A stretch of 10,383 nt of DNA from Verrucomicrobiota bacterium (GTDB lineage Bacteria; Verrucomicrobiota; Verrucomicrobiia; Limisphaerales; JAFMIX01), in contig JAPLTZ010000421.1 in NCBI GenBank assembly GCA_026397895.1, positions 1 to 10,383 of the forward strand. The letters run 5' to 3'. Below, piece after piece: positions 1 through 7,706 of this stretch (the stretch's first letter is position 1; every line of letters starts with the position of its first letter). Made by a program: the position numbers and the translations under genes. Under the pieces are notes generated by a model. The model did no database searches and was not told the origin of the DNA. It saw only the letters and a program-made list of their open reading frames with translations.

Positions 1-3000
1 ACCAACATCTCAGCCAACCACACGGCCACCGCCACCGTTTCGGCCAACCTGCACGGCGTGGGCGCAACGCTTACCAAAATCAGCACGGGCAAAACCGTTC
101 TGTCCGGCACCAATGACTATAGCGGCAACACCGTCATCACCGCCGGCTCCGTCCAGATCGGCAATGGCGGCACCTCCGGCTCGATTGTCGGCAACGTCAC
201 CAACAACGCCACGCTCATCTTCAACCGGGCGAACAATTACACCTTCGGCGGCATCATCACCGGCACCGGCAACCTGACCAATAGCGGCACCGGAGTTTTG
301 ACGCTTTCCGCCGCCAACGGCTACTCCGGTGCGACGACGGTCAGCGCCGGCACTTTGAAGGCGGCCACCAGCGCCGCCCTCGGCACCGGCAACGTGTTCG
401 TGGATGCCACCGGCACGCTGGCCATGACCGGCACGCTGGCTTTGTCCGGCAACCTGACCAACAACGGCGGAACGATTTCCATCGGCCTGACCAGCAACCC
501 GGCCAGCGGCAACGACCAAGTGACTGTGGCGGGCAGCTTGCAGAACACTGCTGACAGCAAGATTGCGATCCGCGGCCTCTCGGGCGGCGTGCTCGGCGCG
601 GGCACTTACACGCTGATAACCTCCAGCTCCACCAACGCCACCCCGGTGTTCACGCTGGCGCAAAACATCGCCAACGCAACTCTCGCTTTCTCCGGCACGA
701 CGCTGACGCTCGTCGTCGGCGGCGGCGGGGCGGTCGTCCCTGAAATCTGGGCCGGCGACGGCGCGGGCAACGCGTGGGATGTGGCGACGACGCCGAACTG
801 GACGCTCGGCACCGGCGGCCCGGCAGTCGGCTTCACGAACGGCTTGGACGTTGTCTTTGAAGACTCCACGGCCAACACGACCGTGAACCTGAACACGACG
901 GTCACGCCCAACAGCGTGACGGTCAGCGCCACGAGCAACTACGTCATCACCGGCAGCGGCAAAATCAGCGGCAGCACCGCCATCACCAAGACCGGCAGCA
1001 GCGGCATCCTGAAGCTGGACGGGGTGAACGACTACACCGGCGGCACGGTCATCAATGGCGGTTCGTTGTTCGTCTCGAGCAACAACGCGGCGGGCAGCGG
1101 CGACATCACCCTGAACACCGGCCACAACGCCTTGGCCGCCGTGCAGAACGTCAGCCTGGCCAATAACATCAACCTCGTCGCTGGCACAGGATTGTTCGGC
1201 ATTTCCGGTGGCGGCACCGCAGCAAATGGCTACTCCTCCAACCTGGTCATCAACGGCAGTGTGAACCTGAACGGCAGCGCCAAGATTCTGTCCACCCGCA
1301 CCACCCAGTTGACTTTGAACGGCTCGGTGACCAACGGCGACATCGTGGTTTTCAACGGCAACGCGAACACGGGCAACACCCTGACGCTCGCGGGCAACAA
1401 CACCTTCACGGCCGGCGTGACGATGACCAACGGCGGTGAGTTGGACATCAACAGCGCCACGGCGTTGGGTGCGAGTTCCGGCACGTTGGTTTTTGGCGGC
1501 AGCCAACCCCTTGTGCTCGATAACACCAGCGCAGGCAGCATATCGAACGCTAACAACAACCCGGTGACCATCTCGAAAGGCGTCACGTTCAACGGCACCA
1601 GAGACCTGAACCTCGGCACCGGCGCCGTGACGATTGCCGCCGCCTTCCCGACGTTGAGCGTCACTGCCAATACCCTGACCCTCGCTGGCGCGGTCGGCGA
1701 AGACATCGCCGGGCGAATGTTGGTCAAGGCCGGCAACGGCACGCTGGTGCTCTCCGGCGCGAACACCTTCAGCGGTGGTCTGACGAACAGCGCGGGCACG
1801 CTCAAGATCAACAACGCCTCCGCCCTGGGCACCGGCAAGTTCACCCTCGCCGGCGGCTCGATTGACAACACCTCCGGCAGCGCGATTGTCAACGCGAACA
1901 ACAACGTGCAGGCGTGGAACAGCGACTTCACCTTCTTCGGCGCGAGCGACCTGGACCTCGGCACCGGCGCGGTGGCCTTGAGCGCCAACCGCACCGTGAC
2001 CGCCAGCGCCGGCAACCTCACCGTCGGCGGCGTCATCAGCGGCACGGCGTTCAGTCTGACCAAGGTGGGCAGCGGCACGCTGACCCTCTCCGGCGCGAAC
2101 TCCTTCACCGGCAACCTGACCAACTCCGCCGGCACGCTGGTCGTGCCCACGGTCAACAACGCCTCCGCCGCCGGCCCGCTCGGCAACAACGCCAACGCGG
2201 TCTCGCTCGGTTCGAGCGGCAACACCGCCGTCCTGGAATACACCGGCGCGACGGCGAGTTCCTCCAAGAAACTCAACCTCGTCACCGGCGGCACGGGCGA
2301 GGTCAAGATTGACGACTCCGGTGCCATCCTCACCGCCACCGGCGTCATTGACGGCAGCGGCAACCTGACCAAGACCGGCAGCGGCGCGTTGCGCCTCAAC
2401 GCCGTGAACCTTTTCACCGGCAACCTGACCTTGAGCGCGGGCACGCTCATCGCGGGCGGCGCGAACACGACCTGCCTGGGCGCGGGCACGCTGACCTTGG
2501 GCGGCGGCGAAATCCAGATGATCAGCGATTCCGGCCGCAATTACGGCCGCAACACCACCGTCAACGGCAACGTGACCATGACGAGCGACAAGAGCAGCGC
2601 CGGCGGCGCGGGTCAGACCTACACGTTCGGCACGCTGGCCATCGGCGCGCAGACCCTCACCGTGAAGGCGGCGGAAAACCCTGACAGCGGCACGGCGGGC
2701 GTCACCTTCGGTGCCGTCACCTTGAGCGGCGCCCCGACCTTCTACGTCACCAACAACACGCTGGGCGCGACCACGCTCCTGACCTTGAATGGCACGGTCT
2801 CCGGTGCGGCCGGGCTGACCAAGGATGGCAACGGGCAGTTGACGCTCGCGCAATCCAACAGCTACGCCGGCGACACGACGGTGAGCGCGGGCCAGTTGAT
2901 TCTCAACGACAAGGATGCCATCGGCCGGGGCACGTTGTTCATCAACGGCGGTTTCGCCCAGGTCGCCATCGGTAGCACCGCCATAACCAACAATGTGGTC

Positions 3001-4416
3001 AACAACAGCGGATTGCAGGTGAACGGCAACGGCGTCCTGACCGGCACCTTGAGCGGCAGCGGCTGGGTCAACCATGTCGGCGGCGGCGCGTTCACGATGA
3101 CCTTGGGCGGCACCAACACCGGCTTCTCCGGCGTCATCACGAACTACGGCACGATGGCGATGAGAAACCGCTGGGCGCCGGGGACGGGCACGATTTACAT
3201 GGGTGATGGAGTCGGCGCAGCCTCTTCATCGCTGGAAGTGGCTTCCGGCTCCTCCGGCAGCTTTACCGGAGTGGACGCCATCACCAACCCGATTGTTCTG
3301 CTGGGCCTCAGCAGCTTCGGCAACAACCAAAGAGCGCTGGAAATCGCCGGTGTCGTCAGCGGCAGCGGTGCCCTCGCCAATGCCGGCACTTCAACCCTTA
3401 CCTTGAGTGGCGACAACACCTTCAGCGGCGGCATGACGGTCAAATCCTCCACCTTGCTGGTGAAGAACCCCACCGGCAGCGGCACCGGCAGCGGCGCCGT
3501 GGTGGTGACCAACACCTCCACCCTCGGCGGCTCTGGCGCGATCGCGGGCGCGGTGACGGCCTACACGGGCACGACCGTCAAGCCCGGCCTCGGCGGCACG
3601 GACACTTCGCCGCTGACCATCAACAACAACCTCACGCTTGATGCGGGCGGCACGACCCTGATCGGCATCAACCGCACCAATTCGCCGAACACTGCGGCCA
3701 CCCTGAACATCACCGGCACGCTGGCCAAGGCGGGCACGCTGACCGTGACCAACGTCGGCTCGGCGTTGCAGGGCGGCGACAGCTTCACCATCTTCAATGT
3801 CACCGGCGGCGCGAGCGGCAGTTTCAGCGCCACCAACCTGCCGACTTTGGGCGCGGGCCTGAACTGGTATCCCACCAACAACGCCCAGACGTTGATCGTC
3901 AACCGCGCGCCGACCGCCAGCGCCCTCACGATGGGTGCGCTCCGCGGCGAGCCGCAGACGCTGAAGATCATCGGCGGCAAACATGCTCCCGGCGACGCCG
4001 ACACCGACGGCCTGACGATTGCCGGTGTCACCCAGGGCGCGCACAGCACCGCAGTGACCACGGACGGCACGAACGTGACCTACACCTCCACCAACACCTT
4101 CACCGGCGTGGACGTGTTCAACTACGTCGTGACGGACAGTCGGGGCGGCTACGCCACCAACACGGTGACCGTGACGGTGATCCCGAACGAGGGTTACAAC
4201 CTGATCTCGCCGGTGGGCACGATCACCAACGGCACGGTGGAGCTGCGCTTCGCGGGCATCCCGACCTTCCCCTATGCGCTGGATTGGGCGACCAACCTGA
4301 CGGCGCCGATCAACTGGATGCCGGTGATCACCAATAATGCGGACACGAACGGGCTGGTGAACTTCACCAACACCTCGGCCGAACCGGCGAATTATTTCCG
4401 CACGCGGACGCCGTAA
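1..4416 (+). CDS. Giant PATR (autotransporter-associated beta-strand) repeat protein, 5' truncated by the window
   Basis: The frame is open from base 1, so the start lies upstream; the GTG at 58 is only an internal valine. The visible 1471 residues are rich in Gly, Thr, Asn, Ser and Ala with a single Cys. They carry about nine copies of the PATR motif (L-T-K-x-G-x-G-T-L-x-L-S-G-x-N, then T-x-V-x-x-G-T-L), beginning near bases 70, 268, 979, 1357, 1720, 2050, 2359, 2809 and 3367. A non-PATR module with W-x-G and N-W motifs lies at 733-973. Near the end come an Ig/cadherin-like domain (about 3910-4180; D-A-D-T-D-G and F-N-Y-V-V-T-D-S-R-G-G motifs) and a terminal module (about 4240-4413) with Y-x-L-x-x-A-T-N-L and Y-F-R motifs. 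Such repeats form extended beta-helices on secreted proteins, so a surface or adhesin-like role is inferred. There is no autotransporter barrel and no PEP-CTERM tail. It is probably co-transcribed with the next gene. Confidence 0.9.
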   Translation, partial: TNISANHTATATVSANLHGVGATLTKISTGKTVLSGTNDYSGNTVITAGSVQIGNGGTSGSIVGNVTNNATLIFNRANNYTFGGIITGTGNLTNSGTGVLTLSAANGYSGATTVSAGTLKAATSAALGTGNVFVDATGTLAMTGTLALSGNLTNNGGTISIGLTSNPASGNDQVTVAGSLQNTADSKIAIRGLSGGVLGAGTYTLITSSSTNATPVFTLAQNIANATLAFSGTTLTLVVGGGGAVVPEIWAGDGAGNAWDVATTPNWTLGTGGPAVGFTNGLDVVFEDSTANTTVNLNTTVTPNSVTVSATSNYVITGSGKISGSTAITKTGSSGILKLDGVNDYTGGTVINGGSLFVSSNNAAGSGDITLNTGHNALAAVQNVSLANNINLVAGTGLFGISGGGTAANGYSSNLVINGSVNLNGSAKILSTRTTQLTLNGSVTNGDIVVFNGNANTGNTLTLAGNNTFTAGVTMTNGGELDINSATALGASSGTLVFGGSQPLVLDNTSAGSISNANNNPVTISKGVTFNGTRDLNLGTGAVTIAAAFPTLSVTANTLTLAGAVGEDIAGRMLVKAGNGTLVLSGANTFSGGLTNSAGTLKINNASALGTGKFTLAGGSIDNTSGSAIVNANNNVQAWNSDFTFFGASDLDLGTGAVALSANRTVTASAGNLTVGGVISGTAFSLTKVGSGTLTLSGANSFTGNLTNSAGTLVVPTVNNASAAGPLGNNANAVSLGSSGNTAVLEYTGATASSSKKLNLVTGGTGEVKIDDSGAILTATGVIDGSGNLTKTGSGALRLNAVNLFTGNLTLSAGTLIAGGANTTCLGAGTLTLGGGEIQMISDSGRNYGRNTTVNGNVTMTSDKSSAGGAGQTYTFGTLAIGAQTLTVKAAENPDSGTAGVTFGAVTLSGAPTFYVTNNTLGATTLLTLNGTVSGAAGLTKDGNGQLTLAQSNSYAGDTTVSAGQLILNDKDAIGRGTLFINGGFAQVAIGSTAITNNVVNNSGLQVNGNGVLTGTLSGSGWVNHVGGGAFTMTLGGTNTGFSGVITNYGTMAMRNRWAPGTGTIYMGDGVGAASSSLEVASGSSGSFTGVDAITNPIVLLGLSSFGNNQRALEIAGVVSGSGALANAGTSTLTLSGDNTFSGGMTVKSSTLLVKNPTGSGTGSGAVVVTNTSTLGGSGAIAGAVTAYTGTTVKPGLGGTDTSPLTINNNLTLDAGGTTLIGINRTNSPNTAATLNITGTLAKAGTLTVTNVGSALQGGDSFTIFNVTGGASGSFSATNLPTLGAGLNWYPTNNAQTLIVNRAPTASALTMGALRGEPQTLKIIGGKHAPGDADTDGLTIAGVTQGAHSTAVTTDGTNVTYTSTNTFTGVDVFNYVVTDSRGGYATNTVTVTVIPNEGYNLISPVGTITNGTVELRFAGIPTFPYALDWATNLTAPINWMPVITNNADTNGLVNFTNTSAEPANYFRTRTP
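1438..2892 (+). repeat. Four long protein-level repeat units inside the PATR gene
   Basis: Four consecutive units, 1438-1797, 1798-2133, 2134-2442 and 2443-2892, each end in a PATR motif closing with S-A-G. Units two to four each open with T-L. The first two are clearly homologous across about 115 residues: both contain N-A-N-N-N, D-L-[ND]-L-G-T-G-A-V and L-[VT]-L-S-G-A-N-[TS]-F. Units three and four are more diverged, of 103 and 150 residues. This suggests growth by duplication of a unit larger than the PATR motif. The DNA copies are not identical, so the duplication is not recent. Confidence 0.6.
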
Positions 4417-4455
4417 GCCGAACCCTGAAACCGAACACTTAACAAAAACAAAGCT

Positions 4456-5145
4456 ATGAAAAAAATACTCCTCCTGGGCGCGGTGCTGGCGGCGGCCCTC
4501 TCGGCCCAAGCGACGCTGGTGATCAGCTACGATTCCGGCGTCATCAACCAGACCGTCGTGGACGGCAGCGCGTCGGGCGTGGCCCTGTCGCAGACCTACA
4601 GCGGGCTGTTCAACGGGGATGCCAATCTCGGCATCAACGACGTGAGCGTGAACCTGAACATCACCGGCGGCTACAACGGCGACCTGTATGGGTATCTGGT
4701 GCTGCAATCGGCGGACGGCTTCACGATGACGTCCATCCTGCTGAACCGGGTGGGCCGGACGGACGCGACGGGCTACGGCTCGAGCCAGTCGGGCTTCGGG
4801 AGCATCACGTTGAGCGCGGCGGGCAGCCCGAACATCCACGATGTGGTCGGCGATCCGGCTGGCGGGACGTATCTGGCGGACGGGCGCACGACCAACCCGA
4901 ACGGGGACTTTACGGGGTCAAGTTCGACGGCGGGGTTGGATGTGTTTAACAATCACAATGCGAACGGGACGTGGACGCTGTTCCTGGCGGACATGGCGAC
5001 GGGCGACCAGAGCACGTTGGTGAAGAACGTGAGCGTGGTGCCCGAGCCGGCGACATGGGCGCTGGCGGTTTTTGGGATTGGATTTATGGTCATGGGCCTG
5101 ACGCGGCGTCTGCGCCGCGAAAAAGTGGGGACTGCTGCCCATTGA
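4456..5145 (+). CDS. Secreted P-domain protein with PEP-CTERM sorting signal
   Basis: This 229-residue protein opens with a clear signal peptide (M-K-K-I-L-L-L-G, cleavage probably after A-Q-A at residue 19). Residues about 55-194 resemble the P domain of proprotein convertases: a beta-strand run I-N-D-V-S-V-N-L-N-I at 60-69, the G-D-L signature at 75-77, and G-T-W-T-L-F-L-A-D at 171-179 followed by G-D-Q-S. The C-terminus is a PEP-CTERM signal: V-P-E-P at 195-198, a hydrophobic segment at about 201-216 and an Arg-rich tail from 217. PEP-CTERM proteins are known to be processed by exosortases and linked to extracellular matrix or the envelope; no exosortase gene is in the window. P domains usually follow a subtilisin-type protease, and none is attached here. 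The ATG at 4456 fits the signal peptide; no Shine-Dalgarno sequence precedes it. It lies 39 bp after the PATR gene and before a strong terminator, so both probably share a transcript. Confidence 0.85.
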   Translation: MKKILLLGAVLAAALSAQATLVISYDSGVINQTVVDGSASGVALSQTYSGLFNGDANLGINDVSVNLNITGGYNGDLYGYLVLQSADGFTMTSILLNRVGRTDATGYGSSQSGFGSITLSAAGSPNIHDVVGDPAGGTYLADGRTTNPNGDFTGSSSTAGLDVFNNHNANGTWTLFLADMATGDQSTLVKNVSVVPEPATWALAVFGIGFMVMGLTRRLRREKVGTAAH

Positions 5146-5162
5146 CCGACGTTTCCCCCACA

Positions 5163-5192
5163 GGCCAGCCGGCAACCCCGGCTGGCCTTTTT
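5163..5192 (+). terminator. Intrinsic (Rho-independent) terminator
   Basis: A perfect 10-bp stem pairs GGCCAGCCGG at 5163-5172 with CCGGCTGGCC at 5178-5187 around the 5-base loop CAACC, followed at once by five T residues (5188-5192). It starts 17 bp after the stop of the PEP-CTERM gene and should end the plus-strand transcript there. The following prepilin-like gene therefore needs its own promoter. Confidence 0.93.
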
Positions 5193-5233
5193 GCTGCCCG
5201 GCCAAAAGGAGCGGACTTTCGCCAATTTTGGTT

Positions 5234-5262
5234 TTGGCGGTTGGCCCAGGTTCGGTTATGTT
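5234..5262 (+). promoter_or_regulatory. Candidate sigma-70-type promoter for the prepilin-like gene
   Basis: TTGGCG at 5234-5239 and TATGTT at 5257-5262 are separated by 17 bp and resemble -35 and -10 boxes (4/6 matches each). The site lies between the terminator and the ATG at 5278, where a promoter is needed. The -35 box also forms the right arm of a short inverted repeat, CGCCAA at 5220-5225 with TTGGCG at 5234-5239, which could be an operator or chance. Sigma-factor preferences of this organism are unknown, so this is a weak call. Confidence 0.3.
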
Positions 5263-5277
5263 TCCAGCGTTGAACCC

Positions 5278-6204
5278 ATGTCAGGCCCTGAATCCAAAAC
5301 CAGCGGTTCGTCTTTGCCTATGAAGCCAGGAATGTCTGCGTCGCGTCAGTTTCAACCGGAGCGGTCCGGTCGCCGCCCCAGCCGGCGGGCCTTCACGCTC
5401 ATCGAGCTGCTGGTGGTCATCGCCATCATCGCCATTCTCGCGGGGCTGCTGCTGCCGGCGCTGGCGAAGGCCAAGGCGAAGGCGCAACGGATCAAGTGCC
5501 TGAGCAACCTCAAGCAGATGGGACTGGGGGCCTTCATGTTTGCGGATGATGATGCCGATGGCGGGGATTATGGCGGCGTCAACGCCAGCCACCGATACAC
5601 CACCACGGCCAACGGTGGCGGCGATGACGTGAATTATCTGACCAATTACATCACGGCTTTGAATGTTTTTTCCTGCCCCAGCACCCGCAATTACATTGAC
5701 CCTGACACATTCATCACGACCGTCGGGCAATATAACATTCAGGGGGATCATCGGGGCGGACGGCTGTCATTGACTGTCAATGCCGCCGCCCGGAATGGCG
5801 GGCGGGATACCGTCACGAATTTTCACAGCTACGCCGTGTTCGGGATGTATTTCCATGGCGGAGTCATCGGCAATATCGATCAGTTGAAAACGATCAACAA
5901 CGTGGCCGGTTACGTGACCAAGCACAGCAGCGGACATCCCTCGTGGCCGGTGCCTGCCGGCAGCCGGCCGGGGCCGACCGGCACCATGATATTCAGCGAT
6001 CAGGATAATGCTTCCGCCACCGATCCCGGCCGGGTCTATGGCAACTATCCTGAAGCCGGCGACAATCATGGGGCGGCGGGAAACAATGTGGCGTATTGCG
6101 ATGGTCACGCCGCCTGGGTGGCGCAAAAAAAATATCCGCCCATGTTCATGCTTTCGCAGGACGAAAATTCGGCAGGCTACCTTGTGCCCAACCCGGCGCC
6201 TTGA
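5278..6204 (+). CDS. Prepilin-like protein with N-terminal methylation motif and C-terminal H-X(n)-DG motif
   Basis: Read from the ATG at 5278 this is a 308-residue protein. A basic leader ends in R-R-A at 36-38, followed by the prepilin peptidase motif F-T-L-I-E at 39-43 (Glu at mature position 5) and the hydrophobic helix L-L-V-V-I-A-I-I-A-I-L-A. Cleavage would fall between Ala38 and Phe39, where Gly is usual. An Ala/Lys-rich helix leads to K-C-L-S-N-L-K-Q, typical of verrucomicrobial and planctomycetal pseudopilin-like proteins. The C-terminal processing-associated motif is present as H264...D275-G276-H277, with ten residues between His and Asp instead of the canonical nine. It should be an inner-membrane protein exported by a type II secretion or type IV pilus-like apparatus, but its specific role is unknown. 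ATGs at 5320 and 5332 are also possible starts and would give leaders of 24 or 20 residues; none has a convincing ribosome site. The TTG at 5191 lies inside the terminator and is rejected. Confidence 0.87.
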   Translation: MSGPESKTSGSSLPMKPGMSASRQFQPERSGRRPSRRAFTLIELLVVIAIIAILAGLLLPALAKAKAKAQRIKCLSNLKQMGLGAFMFADDDADGGDYGGVNASHRYTTTANGGGDDVNYLTNYITALNVFSCPSTRNYIDPDTFITTVGQYNIQGDHRGGRLSLTVNAAARNGGRDTVTNFHSYAVFGMYFHGGVIGNIDQLKTINNVAGYVTKHSSGHPSWPVPAGSRPGPTGTMIFSDQDNASATDPGRVYGNYPEAGDNHGAAGNNVAYCDGHAAWVAQKKYPPMFMLSQDENSAGYLVPNPAP

Positions 6205-6256
6205 GTCAGGACGGCGACTTTGGTTTCTTCGCGGTCTTCGCGCAACTCCCGCAGCC

Positions 6257-7065
6257 TCATGGCGGAAAACCGAACGCCAGCTTCACCGCCGCGTATTCCG
6301 GGTGAATCGTCCCGTCCGCCGCGCGGATGATGAGTTCCGGCTCGCTCCACGTCCGCGAACGCATCGCCTCCGGCAAATCCGTCGCCCGCATCATCACGAA
6401 CAGGCCCAGCAGCGGTCGCTCACCCTCGCGCAACACCACGGGCCGCCGCCGCACGATGACCAGTCCCGCCGCTGTCGCGCCCGCCTTCACGCGCTCCTCC
6501 TGTTCCGTCGGCGCGATGGGAAACACGCACGCGAACACGCCGCCGCGGGCGAGATGCGCCGCTGCCGTTGTGCAATAATCCGCCACGTTGCCGCGCAGTT
6601 CGAAGCGGCACGCGAGTTTCTGCGGGTGCTCGCTCTCCACGCCGCTGCCTTGCGGAAAATACGGCGGGCTGCCCAACACGAGGTCGAATTGCTCGCCCTC
6701 GCGCAGCACGTTCGCATCGCGGAAATCACCCGCACGGACTTCGTAGCGTTCCGTCAGCCCGTTCCACGCCGCCGATTTGCGCGCCAGCCCGGCAGCCGCC
6801 ACGCCGCGATCATCCCCACCGTGCCGATGCCGCTGCCGAGGTCCAGCACCGTGCGCGCCGTGGGACACCAGCCCGTGCCATACCACGCGGTCAAAACGTC
6901 GTCGGTGGAAAAACGGTGGCCGTCCTTCAATTGAAAAATGCGGAAGTGGCCGCTGATGGCGTCGAGCGTTTCGCCCGGCTCGGCGGCGGGTTCGCCGGTC
7001 AGCGCGCCCGGCGGAATCGGGCCGGGTTTCGCCCAGCCTTTGAAGTGGGTTTTCGGCGCGGTCAT
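6257..7065 (-). pseudogene. Broken TrmN6-like tRNA/rRNA adenine-N6 methyltransferase (internal out-of-frame deletion)
   Basis: Two minus-strand reading frames together make one methyltransferase of the TrmN6/YfiC type (COG4123), whose known E. coli member methylates A37 of tRNA-Val with SAM. The N-terminal part starts at the ATG at 7065 and contains F-S-T-D-D-V-L and the SAM motif V-L-D-L-G-S-G-I-G-T-V-G; it stops at 6754. The C-terminal part is readable from about 6787 to 6257 in another frame and holds L-A-R-K-S-A-A-W-N-G-L, the catalytic-type S-P-P-Y motif and H-P-Q-K-L-A-C-R-F-E-L-R-G. Compared with the E. coli protein, about 15 residues are missing at the junction (about 6785-6795), including the acidic residue that binds the SAM ribose. 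A loss of 3n+1 bases, for example 43 or 46, would explain both the shift and the gap. The start overlaps the ribE stop as ATGA, implying an originally coupled gene. An assembly error cannot be excluded. Confidence 0.82.
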
Positions 7066-7670
7066 CGGCGGCGCGCGGCGAGGAATTTCTCCACGTATTT
7101 GCCGAGCATGTCGGCCTCGAGGTTCACGGCATCGCCGACCTTGCGGTCGCGGAGCGCGGTGATCTCGTAGGTGTGCGGGATGATCCAGATGCGGAAACTT
7201 TTTTTCTGCACGGCGGCGACGGTGAGGCTGATGCCGTCCACCGCTGCCGAGCCTTTGAAGACCATGTAGCGCATCACGTCCGGCGGCGCGGCGATGTCGA
7301 GGACGTGGTCGCGGCCCGCGCGCTCCCAGCGGATGATCTTGCCGACGCCGTCAATGTGGCCGGTGACGAAGTGCCCGCCGAACTCGCCGCTCGCGCTCAA
7401 GGGCCGCTCGAGATTCACGAGCGAACCGACCTTGGCGAATTGCAGGTTCGTGCGCCGCCACGTTTCCTGCAGCAGGTCGAACTGGACGAGCTTGGATTTG
7501 CCGCTCCCGGAAATCTTCACCGCCGTGAGGCAGCAGCCGTTGATGGCCACGCTGTCGCCGAGCTTGAGGCCGCGGCCGGTCGTGCCGACGCGCACGGTGA
7601 GTTGGATGGATTTGGCCGCCGGTTTGATTTTCTCGACGACGCCCGCTTCTGCGACAATGCCTGTGAACAT
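7062..7670 (-). CDS. ribE: Riboflavin synthase, alpha subunit
   Basis: This cytoplasmic enzyme makes riboflavin by dismutation of two molecules of 6,7-dimethyl-8-ribityllumazine, the last step of the pathway. The 202 residues have the usual family length and two lumazine-binding halves. The N-terminal half has the hallmark start M-F-T-G-I-V and L-G-D-S-V-A-I-N-G-C-C-L-T at 37-49. The C-terminal half has G-G-H-F-V-T-G-H-I-D-G at 98-108, K-G-S-A-A-V-D-G-I-S-L-T at 139-150, I-P-H-T at 164-167, and N-L-E-A-D-M-L-G-K-Y at 183-192. The M-F-T-G start fixes the initiation codon although no Shine-Dalgarno sequence precedes it; the bases upstream are a heptad repeat. ribD ends 18 bp upstream, and the broken methyltransferase gene overlaps the stop by 4 bp, so the three should be co-transcribed. 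ribH and ribBA are not in this window. In some organisms this enzyme is called RibC. Confidence 0.96.
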   Translation of the reverse strand: MFTGIVAEAGVVEKIKPAAKSIQLTVRVGTTGRGLKLGDSVAINGCCLTAVKISGSGKSKLVQFDLLQETWRRTNLQFAKVGSLVNLERPLSASGEFGGHFVTGHIDGVGKIIRWERAGRDHVLDIAAPPDVMRYMVFKGSAAVDGISLTVAAVQKKSFRIWIIPHTYEITALRDRKVGDAVNLEADMLGKYVEKFLAARRR

Positions 7671-7671
7671 G

Positions 7672-7706
7672 GTTCAGAGTTTCAAGTGTCAGGTTTCAAG
7701 TTTCAA
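7672..7706 (-). repeat. Heptad tandem repeat across the ribD stop codon and the ribD-ribE gap
   Basis: Read on the minus strand, five successive 7-mers are TTGAAAC, TTGAAAC, CTGACAC, TTGAAAC and TCTGAAC: three exact copies and two related ones. The tract encodes the last RibD residues (L-K-L-E-T), supplies the ribD stop TGA at 7689-7691, and ends one base before the ribE ATG. Confidence 0.85.

Noticed and set aside
58..60. GTG as start of the PATR protein
   Set aside because: The frame is open upstream to base 1 with the same Ser/Thr/Asn-rich repeat composition, and no signal peptide follows the GTG. The gene is truncated by the window.
10..3075. A 1021-codon open frame on the minus strand opposite the PATR gene
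   Set aside because: Its product is a low-complexity Ala/Gly/Arg/Val string without motifs, and it mirrors the repetitive GC-rich codons of the PATR gene. The plus-strand frame has clear family repeats, so this is a shadow.
5191..5277. TTG-started extension of the prepilin-like protein
   Set aside because: It would begin within the T-tract of the terminator, and its 29 extra residues have no prepilin-leader character. The ATG at 5278 or later is more likely.
6226..6243. Two direct 9-bp copies (TCTTCGCGG, TCTTCGCGC) in the 52-bp convergent gap
   Set aside because: Only two imperfect copies, no hairpin and no T-tract. It could be chance in GC-rich DNA; I also found no terminator in this gap.
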